A stretch of DNA of 9,441 bases from Oscillospiraceae bacterium (GTDB lineage: Bacteria; Bacillota; Clostridia; Oscillospirales; Ruminococcaceae). Each line of letters starts with the position of its first letter. Within the stretch, counting starts at the first letter, position 1. Shown here in pieces: positions 1 through 5,423 of the stretch. The notes under the pieces were generated by a model. It made no database searches. It had not been told where the DNA came from and saw only the letters and a program-made list of their open reading frames with translations. The DNA lies in contig JAHHUA010000061.1 in assembly GCA_020024235.1 (NCBI GenBank), positions 1-9,441 on the forward strand. The letters are read 5' to 3'. The position numbers were made by a program, and so were the translations under genes.

Positions 1-139
1 AAATTCCTCTGTTTTGACATTTTTATTTATAATATATTAAAAAAAGTAAAAGTAATATAACTATTATATATTATATAATTTTGTTTAATTTATATAAAAA
101 TAAAAATATATTATATTTTTTTATTAAAATACTGGACTT

Positions 140-246
140 ATTTCACAAGATATAGTATAACATAATTGTAATTGATTTTATATTATAGCATTAATACATA
201 AATAATCCTTTTTTATAATATATTTTAAAGGCTTATTTTGTGAAAT
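140..246. repeat. split inverted repeat flanking the ccpN promoter
   Basis: ATTTCACAAGATA at 140-152 is the inverse complement of TATTTTGTGAAAT at 234-246 at 12 of 13 positions. The two arms lie on either side of both candidate promoters, and the right arm falls just after the predicted transcription start. This layout fits a pair of operator half-sites for a repressor. From memory, the Bacillus CcpN operator is described as TRTGHYATAYW. The right arm, read from 239, matches nine of those eleven positions, so autoregulation is possible but unproven. Confidence 0.35.
191..219 (+). promoter_or_regulatory. candidate sigma-A promoter of the ccpN operon
   Basis: A perfect TATAAT (-10) lies at 214-219, with TTAATA (-35, four of six consensus bases) at 191-196 and a 17-bp spacer. 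Transcription would start near 226, leaving a leader of about 45 bases before the proposed ccpN start. An alternative pair, TTGATT at 172-177 and TACATA at 195-200, also has a 17-bp spacer. In sequence this A/T-rich, chance matches are common. Confidence 0.4.
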
Positions 247-255
247 TTACAAAAA

Positions 256-263
256 AAGGAGGG
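256..263 (+). promoter_or_regulatory. strong ribosome binding site that decides the ccpN start
   Basis: AAGGAGGG is a near-perfect Shine-Dalgarno sequence. Eight bases after its GGAGG core (258-262), in the ccpN frame, lies an ATC codon at 271. No ATG, GTG or TTG exists in frame between the stop codon at 241-243 and position 517. The TTG at 264-266 directly abuts the Shine-Dalgarno sequence, is out of frame and leads to a stop within about 13 codons. Confidence 0.8.
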
Positions 264-270
264 TTGCACC

Positions 271-924
271 ATCTTACTTTCAGAAAGACAAAACAGCATT
301 ATTGAGATTATCAAAACCTGCGGTCCTATTACAGCGGATAAAATTTCTGAAAAATTTTCTCTGTCAAAAGCCACTTTAAGACCTGACCTTGCTATATTAA
401 AAAGAGCAGGATATATTTCTGCCAAGCCCAAAGTCGGATATTACTATTCCCAAAACCATGAAACTGCAAACTCAAGACCAAACCCAAAAGCGGAAGCAGG
501 AAAATGCTTTTCCAGAATGCTTGTTCATGATTGGATGGGGGTACCTTCGGTTATACCTCCCACTGTTTCGGCTTTTGATGCCAGCGCTGAACTTTTTATG
601 CGTGATGTGGGCAGTCTTTTCATATCCAGCGAATCCGAGGGGCTTGTGGGAGTAGTTTCCAGAAAGGATCTGCTTAGAATAGCTATAAGCGGCTCAGATA
701 TGAAATCCATTCCTATTACTATGGTTATGTCAAGAACCCCTAAGCTGGTTTTCATCTATGACAATGAATCCCTTTTTCATGCTGCAAAGCTTATGAAAAT
801 GCATGAAATAGATTCCCTTCCCGTAGTGGAAAGAGATGAAAATAACGGAAAACATATACTTAAAGTAATCGGAAGAATTACCAAAACTACAATAGTAAAA
901 GCCTTGGTAAGCCTGGGCGAATAG
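271..924 (+). CDS. ccpN: CcpN-type transcriptional repressor (HTH + two CBS domains), apparent ATC start
   Basis: This is a DNA-binding regulator of the CcpN (YqzB) family, known in Bacillus as the repressor of gluconeogenic genes such as gapB and pckA. Read from ATC at 271 it gives 217 residues, close to the Bacillus protein. Residues 1-60 form a winged helix-turn-helix, with the family signature A-T-L-R-P-D-L-A-I-L at 34-43 followed by a wing containing K-V-G-Y-Y-Y. Two CBS domains follow, at about 86-138 (ending S-R-K-D-L-L-R, 130-136) and about 150-213 (G-R-I-T-K-T at 201-206). CBS pairs usually bind adenine nucleotides, so it may sense energy state. The canonical codons available, ATG at 517 and later, would delete the whole DNA-binding domain. 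I therefore place the start at ATC, eight bases after a strong Shine-Dalgarno sequence. A sequencing error in that codon is the main alternative. It is the first gene of an operon with yqfL, ten bases downstream. Confidence 0.88.
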   Translation: MLLSERQNSIIEIIKTCGPITADKISEKFSLSKATLRPDLAILKRAGYISAKPKVGYYYSQNHETANSRPNPKAEAGKCFSRMLVHDWMGVPSVIPPTVSAFDASAELFMRDVGSLFISSESEGLVGVVSRKDLLRIAISGSDMKSIPITMVMSRTPKLVFIYDNESLFHAAKLMKMHEIDSLPVVERDENNGKHILKVIGRITKTTIVKALVSLGE

Positions 925-934
925 GAGAGAACAC

Positions 935-1750
935 ATGATAGTATATGTATTGTCTGATTCAATAGGAGAAACCGGAATAACTTTGGCCCGTTCCGTAATA
1001 AGTCAGTTCAGTTTTCCCAATTTGGAAATGAAACGCTTCCCGTTCATAAGCAATGAACAAACCATTAAATATAATATTGATATGCTGTATGAAGAACAGG
1101 ACCCCATGAAACTCATAATTTACACATTGGTTTCACCGAAACTTTGCGATTTTACAGCTAGATATACTCAAAGCCTTAATATCTGTGCTTTAGACGCACT
1201 TAGCCCTTATATAAAGAAGGTAAAAGACAATTTCCACTTGGAACCTGCTATGAAACCCGGCATATCTCACCTTATGGATATGTCTTATAACAAGCGTGTG
1301 GAAGCTATCGAATTTGCTACAAAATATGATGATGGCAAAGACAGCAGCGGTATTTTTGAAGCTGATATTGTATTAATCGGTATTTCAAGAACTTCCAAAA
1401 CACCTATTTGCATGTATCTTGCCTATCAGTCCATAAAAGCCGCCAATATTCCATTGGTAATGGATGTAGATCCTCCCGAAGACATATATAAACTTCCAAG
1501 ATTTAAAGTAATCGGTCTTACCATAAAACCCGAAACACTACAGACAATAAGAAAAAACCGTCTTCGTGAATTGGGTGTAAGTTCTGACGCAAATTATGCT
1601 ACCATGGACAGAATACTCAAGGAAGCGGAATTTGCAGAAAAAATCATGAAAAAAATAGGCTGCCCGATTATAGATGTTTCTAACAAAGCCATTGAAGAAA
1701 CATCAGGTAAAATCATGGAAATTATTCAAAAAAGTCAAATTTTAAGATAA
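935..1750 (+). CDS. yqfL: pyruvate phosphate dikinase regulatory protein (DUF299 bifunctional kinase/phosphorylase)
   Basis: This 271-residue cytosolic protein belongs to the DUF299/PDRP family (YqfL in Bacillus, relative of E. coli PpsR). Family members use ADP to phosphorylate a threonine in the catalytic loop of PPDK, inactivating it. They reverse this by a phosphate-dependent reaction that releases pyrophosphate. The N-terminus V-Y-V-L-S-D-S-I-G-E-T-G is the standard opening of the family. The P-loop-like nucleotide site is G-I-S-R-T-S-K-T-P at 149-157, followed by the conserved segment with D-V-D-P-P-E at 177-182. Length is typical and no key motif is missing. The ATG has an AGGAGAG ribosome binding site at 923-929 that overlaps the ccpN stop codon, so the two genes are almost certainly co-transcribed. 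ppdK, encoding the expected substrate, starts 43 bases after the stop. The ccpN-yqfL pairing also occurs in Bacillus subtilis. Confidence 0.95.
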   Translation: MIVYVLSDSIGETGITLARSVISQFSFPNLEMKRFPFISNEQTIKYNIDMLYEEQDPMKLIIYTLVSPKLCDFTARYTQSLNICALDALSPYIKKVKDNFHLEPAMKPGISHLMDMSYNKRVEAIEFATKYDDGKDSSGIFEADIVLIGISRTSKTPICMYLAYQSIKAANIPLVMDVDPPEDIYKLPRFKVIGLTIKPETLQTIRKNRLRELGVSSDANYATMDRILKEAEFAEKIMKKIGCPIIDVSNKAIEETSGKIMEIIQKSQILR

Positions 1751-1793
1751 TTTGATAATTTAATTTTAAAACAAGAAAGAGAGTTGGTCTAAA

Positions 1794-4436
1794 TTGGATA
1801 AGAAATATACATACCTTTTCAGTGAAGGCAACGGCAGCATGAAAATGCTTTTGGGTGGTAAGGGAGCTAACCTTGCTGAAATGACAAATATAAATCTCCC
1901 TGTTCCTTACGGTTTTACAATTACAACAGAGGCTTGCAGAGATTACTTCAAAGCCGGAAAAGTTCTTTCCGATGAAATGGAAAAACAAATTTGGGATAAT
2001 CTTGCAAAAGTTGAAGAAAAAATGGGCAGAAAATTTGGTGATAAAAATAATCCTCTTTTGGTTTCTGTTCGTTCAGGTGCTCCTATTTCCATGCCGGGTA
2101 TGATGGATACTATCCTCAATCTGGGTCTTAATGACGAAACAGTGGAAGGTCTTATCAAAGCTACCGGAAATCCCAGATTTGCTTTGGACAGCTACAGAAG
2201 ATTTATTCAAATGTTCGGCGATGTTGTTATGGGTGTTGAACATTATAATTTTGAACTGGCTATCGAAAGTGTTAAACAGCGTCAGGGTGTAACCATAGAT
2301 AAGGACTTAAATGAAGAGTCCTTGAGAAGTCTTATTGAAGAATATAAGCAAATTGTTTTGAGAGAAAAGGGTGAACAATTCCCCTCTGACCCAAAAATTC
2401 AGCTTATGAAAGCTGTAGAAGCTGTATTCTCCTCCTGGTACAATCCAAGAGCTGATGTTTACAGAAAAATGAATAAAATTTCCGAAGAAATTGGAACAGC
2501 AGTAAATGTACAGTGTATGGTATTTGGAAACATGGGCGATGATTCCGGTACAGGAGTTGCATTTACAAGAAACCCCGCTAACGGCGACAAGCACCTTTAT
2601 GGTGAATACCTGATGAATGCACAGGGCGAAGATGTTGTTGCAGGTATCAGAACTCCAAACCCTATTTCTCATTTGGAAAAAGATGCTCCCAAAATATATA
2701 AACAATTTAAAGATGTATGTCAAATTTTAGAAAACCATTATAAAGATGTTCAGGATATTGAATTTACAATTCAGTCAGGAAAGCTCTTTATGCTTCAAAC
2801 AAGAACAGGTAAGAGAACTGCCGCTGCTGCTGTTAAAATTGCAGTTGATATGGTAAATGAAGGCATTATTACCAAAGAAGACGCTATAATGAGAGTTGAC
2901 CCTGCTTCTCTTGACCAGCTCCTCCACAGACATATTGATGAAAGCAAAGAAATGGAAGTTATCGGAAAAGGTCTTCCTGCTTCTCCCGGTGCTGCCTGCG
3001 GAAAAATTGCTTTTGATGCTTATGAGGCTCATGTAAGAGCTGAAAACGGCGAAAAAGTTATCTTAGTAAGAACTGAAACAACCCCTGATGACATTCAAGG
3101 TGTTATTGCTTCCCAAGGTGTACTCACCAGCCGCGGCGGTATGACCAGCCATGCTGCTGTTGTTGCAAGAGGTATGGGAAGATGCTGTGTATGCGGATGT
3201 GAATCTCTTAAAATAGATGCTGCCAATAAAAAGATTACTTTGGGCGGACACACTATGGGTGAAAACGATGTTATTTCCATTGATGGTTCTACCGGCCGTG
3301 TAATATTGGGTGAAGTCAACATGATTGACCCTGTGCTCAGCGACGATTTTAAGACTTTCCTTGACTGGGCAGATGAAATTGCAAGAATTAAAGTTAAAGC
3401 CAATGCAGATACCCCTGCTGATGCTGAAAAATCAAGAAAATTCGGTGCAACAGGTATCGGTCTTTGCCGTACCGAACATATGTTTATGGCATCTGACAGA
3501 CTTCCTATCATTCAAAAGATGATTATGTCCGATACATTGGAAGAAAGAGAAGCAGAACTTGCCAAACTTTTGGTATTCCAGGAAGATGACTTCTACGGAA
3601 TTTTGAAAGCAATGGACGGCTGTGAAACTACAATCAGACTGCTTGACCCACCGCTCCATGAATTCCTCCCCGATTTGGAAGAAGTATCCATAAACCTTAA
3701 CACTCTTAAAATTACCAACGGCGACCCTAAAAAGATTGAAGAAACAGAAACACTTCTTGCCAAGGTTAGATCTCTCCACGAATCCAACCCTATGATGGGA
3801 CTTCGCGGATGTCGTTTGGGTGTTAAATTCCCCGAAATTTACAATATGCAGGTAAGAGCCATTCTCAATGCCACAGTAAGACTTATGAAAGAGGGACTTC
3901 ACCCAATACCTGAAATAGAAATACCCCTTGTTATGGATATTTCCGAACTTTCATACCTAAAGAAAAACGCTTTGGCTGTAGCTGAAGATGTACGCCGTGA
4001 AACCGGTATTGATGTACCATGTATAATAGGTTCCATGCTTGAACTTCCAAGAGCCTGCCTGCTTGCCGATGAAATTGCCGAAGAAGCTGAATTCTTTACA
4101 TTTGGTACCAACGACCTTACACAAACCACTTTTGGTTTCAGCCGTGATGATGCAGAAGGCACATTTCTGGCTTATTACACCAATGAAAAACTTCTTTCTG
4201 ATAACCCCTTTGCAGTTGTAGACAGAAAAGCAGTGGGTAAATTGGTGGAATTGGCTGTTAAAGGCGCTAAATCCAAAAAAGAAATCAGTATGGGTGTATG
4301 TGGTGAACATGGAGGAAACCCTGAATCCATCGAATTTTTTGACAGCATAGGTGTTGATTTTGTAAGCTGTTCCCCATTCAGAGTTCCGATTGCAAGATTG
4401 GCTGCGGCGCAGTCTTATATTAAAAACAAAAAATAA
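1794..4436 (+). CDS. ppdK: pyruvate, phosphate dikinase (PPDK)
   Basis: Cytosolic enzyme interconverting pyruvate + ATP + phosphate with PEP + AMP + pyrophosphate. It is used in pyrophosphate-linked glycolysis or in PEP synthesis by anaerobes. The 880 residues compare with about 874 for the Clostridium symbiosum enzyme. The N-terminal ATP-grasp region runs to about 340 (G-G-K-G-A-N-L near the start, S-V-R-S-G-A-P-I-S-M-P-G-M-M-D-T, then a Q-T-R-T-G-K-R-T exit). The swivelling phosphohistidine domain carries G-G-M-T-S-H-A-A with catalytic His453, and Thr451 is the expected site for the regulatory protein encoded just upstream. The C-terminal TIM-barrel PEP/pyruvate domain has G-L-C-R-T-E-H-M-F, G-T-N-D-L-T-Q and C-G-E-H-G-G with catalytic Cys836. 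Translation starts at TTG with only a weak purine-rich site (AAGAGAG, about 1777-1783), ten bases away. The residues after it match the usual PPDK N-terminus, so the start looks right. No frameshift is seen. Confidence 0.97.
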   Translation: MDKKYTYLFSEGNGSMKMLLGGKGANLAEMTNINLPVPYGFTITTEACRDYFKAGKVLSDEMEKQIWDNLAKVEEKMGRKFGDKNNPLLVSVRSGAPISMPGMMDTILNLGLNDETVEGLIKATGNPRFALDSYRRFIQMFGDVVMGVEHYNFELAIESVKQRQGVTIDKDLNEESLRSLIEEYKQIVLREKGEQFPSDPKIQLMKAVEAVFSSWYNPRADVYRKMNKISEEIGTAVNVQCMVFGNMGDDSGTGVAFTRNPANGDKHLYGEYLMNAQGEDVVAGIRTPNPISHLEKDAPKIYKQFKDVCQILENHYKDVQDIEFTIQSGKLFMLQTRTGKRTAAAAVKIAVDMVNEGIITKEDAIMRVDPASLDQLLHRHIDESKEMEVIGKGLPASPGAACGKIAFDAYEAHVRAENGEKVILVRTETTPDDIQGVIASQGVLTSRGGMTSHAAVVARGMGRCCVCGCESLKIDAANKKITLGGHTMGENDVISIDGSTGRVILGEVNMIDPVLSDDFKTFLDWADEIARIKVKANADTPADAEKSRKFGATGIGLCRTEHMFMASDRLPIIQKMIMSDTLEEREAELAKLLVFQEDDFYGILKAMDGCETTIRLLDPPLHEFLPDLEEVSINLNTLKITNGDPKKIEETETLLAKVRSLHESNPMMGLRGCRLGVKFPEIYNMQVRAILNATVRLMKEGLHPIPEIEIPLVMDISELSYLKKNALAVAEDVRRETGIDVPCIIGSMLELPRACLLADEIAEEAEFFTFGTNDLTQTTFGFSRDDAEGTFLAYYTNEKLLSDNPFAVVDRKAVGKLVELAVKGAKSKKEISMGVCGEHGGNPESIEFFDSIGVDFVSCSPFRVPIARLAAAQSYIKNKK

Positions 4437-4457
4437 CTGATATTTTCCGTTAATATA

Positions 4458-4500
4458 AAAAATACTGCTGACTATAAATTTTAAGTCAGCAGTATTTTTT
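4458..4500. terminator. intrinsic terminator between ppdK and yunB, likely bidirectional
   Basis: AATACTGCTGACT (4461-4473) pairs perfectly with AGTCAGCAGTATT (4484-4496) around a ten-base A/T loop. A T run follows on the plus strand to 4500. A-rich sequence before the stem gives a T tract for the minus strand. It therefore can end both ppdK (+) and the convergent yunB (-). Confidence 0.92.
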
Positions 4501-4551
4501 ATATAAGAATTTGGGGGATATTTTAATTATTATTACAGTTTATATATTGTA

Positions 4552-5244
4552 CTACTGTCTGTCAGCTCCGTAGTTAAAGATTTTATCTGCTAAATTATCA
4601 CCATCCGTTACCTCTGTAAAGGCATCGGGAACAATGCCCACAATAACAGTTTCGGCAAGGCAAACATTTGATGTAATGTCAGTAGTGGTGCTGTATCCGG
4701 GGATAATGGCAGTAATGGTCATTTTAAGATTAAGCATAATTTGATGTCTAGTTTGGTTTATGCCGGCAGAATCAAATTTGTTTACCAGCGAAGTTTCAAC
4801 ATAACCTGTGGGAATAATTTTAAAAAGCACTTTGTGACCACGACCTGATAAAAACTGTACCCCTGTTAATGTACCTATTGGTATGCGGATTTCCTGATTG
4901 TCTATTTCTTTTAAGCTGTTTATTACAGATTTTACCACACGGCTTCTGATTTTGTTTAAAGTGATTATATCAGTTTGCAAAGATGAAACCTGACCTTTGT
5001 CATCATAGGCTATATTTACAATATTGCTGTAAACAATGTTTTCTTTTCCCAATTCCTCATAAATAGCATCATTTATAATTTTATTTGAGTAAACTTTCGC
5101 CTGATATGCAGACATTGTTTTTATAATAGGTCTTATTTTATAATCCACAGCCACTATTATAATAATAAATATTAAAGTATAAATGATAGCATATAAAAGA
5201 TTCTTTTTTCTCACTCTTTTTGATTTTTTTTGCGTATATGTCAA
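4552..5244 (-). CDS. yunB: sporulation protein YunB
   Basis: This 230-residue protein matches the YunB family. In Bacillus subtilis yunB is a sigma-E (mother cell) sporulation gene whose loss affects sporulation; its biochemical role is not established. A very basic cytoplasmic N-terminus (residues 1-14) precedes one hydrophobic membrane segment at about 15-33. The remaining domain is predicted to be extracytoplasmic. Recognisable family elements are the segment I-R-P-I-I-K-T after the membrane helix, I-P-I-G-T-L-T-G near the middle, the region around I-I-P-T-G-Y-V-E-T-S, and the C-terminal V-I-V-G-I-V-P-D-A-F. Translation starts at TTG (5244-5242), ten bases from a strong GAAGGAGGAAGT ribosome binding site at 5251-5262; no ATG or GTG in frame fits that spacing. 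It is divergent from the chemoreceptor gene and convergent with ppdK, so it is probably transcribed alone. Confidence 0.88.
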   Translation of the reverse strand: MTYTQKKSKRVRKKNLLYAIIYTLIFIIIIVAVDYKIRPIIKTMSAYQAKVYSNKIINDAIYEELGKENIVYSNIVNIAYDDKGQVSSLQTDIITLNKIRSRVVKSVINSLKEIDNQEIRIPIGTLTGVQFLSGRGHKVLFKIIPTGYVETSLVNKFDSAGINQTRHQIMLNLKMTITAIIPGYSTTTDITSNVCLAETVIVGIVPDAFTEVTDGDNLADKIFNYGADRQ

Positions 5245-5302
5245 AATATCACTTCCTCCTTCAAAAAAATTTAAATTATTTTAACTTTTAGTTTAAATAC
5301 TG

Positions 5303-5331
5303 TTGATTTTATTATAAATTTTTGATATGAT
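5303..5331 (+). promoter_or_regulatory. candidate sigma-A promoter of the chemoreceptor gene
   Basis: TTGATT (5303-5308), a 17-bp spacer and TATGAT (5326-5331) give a good sigma-A match, placing the start near 5338 and leaving a leader of about 85 bases. I found no sigma-D-like GCCGATAA element. A second, weaker pair begins with TTGATA at 5322-5327. Confidence 0.42.
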
Positions 5332-5350
5332 TTATAATAATAAGATATAT
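5322..5350 (-). promoter_or_regulatory. candidate sigma-E promoter of yunB
   Basis: On the minus strand, ATATATC (-35 region, 5350-5344) is followed after 14 bases by CATATCAA (-10 region, 5329-5322). This resembles the Bacillus sigma-E pattern of an ATATT-like -35 and a CATACAAT-like -10 spaced by 13-15 bases, with several mismatches. The known sigma-E control of yunB in Bacillus makes the search reasonable, but the match itself is modest. The element overlaps the candidate promoter of the divergent chemoreceptor gene. Confidence 0.3.
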
Positions 5351-5423
5351 GGTAAATAAATGTACATATTTTTCATTTTTATCCATTATCAACTAAATAT
5401 TATAAAAAGAGGGAGAAAGATCA

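Larger units (their letters stand above)
1..255. other. AT-rich non-coding leader upstream of ccpN
   Basis: No credible gene is visible here. The stretch is almost entirely A and T. It includes an odd-centred perfect A/T palindrome at 102-120 (nine paired bases each side of T111), which is weak evidence in such biased sequence. Read on the minus strand, the first ten bases give AGAGGAATTT, which resembles a ribosome binding site for a gene starting just outside the left edge. If so, this is a divergent promoter region. That is an inference from a few bases only. Confidence 0.5.

Noticed and set aside
102..120. A/T palindrome as a terminator or attachment site
   Set aside because: It has no GC pairs and a one-base centre, so it would not form a stable terminator; similar A/T symmetry is expected by chance here.
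264..303. TTG at 264 as the ccpN start, or a frameshift near the start
   Set aside because: TTG at 264 directly abuts the ribosome binding site, is in the wrong frame and meets a stop after about 13 codons; the correct frame is continuous with family homology right up to position 271, so no frameshift is needed.
225..431. Minus-strand open frame of 68 codons across the ccpN leader and HTH region
   Set aside because: It overlaps the homologous CcpN DNA-binding domain on the other strand and has no recognisable protein features.
517..519. ATG at 517 as the real ccpN start
   Set aside because: It would remove the entire helix-turn-helix, which is intact and conserved upstream in the same frame, and it has no good ribosome binding site.
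458..655. Alternate-frame 65-codon open frame inside ccpN
   Set aside because: It is a shadow of the CcpN frame, with no homology or translation signal.
2307..2723. Long minus-strand open frames inside ppdK (also 3095-3511, 3432-3902 and 3957-4310)
   Set aside because: They lie opposite a highly conserved enzyme gene, have cysteine- and serine-heavy nonsense composition and lack ribosome binding sites.
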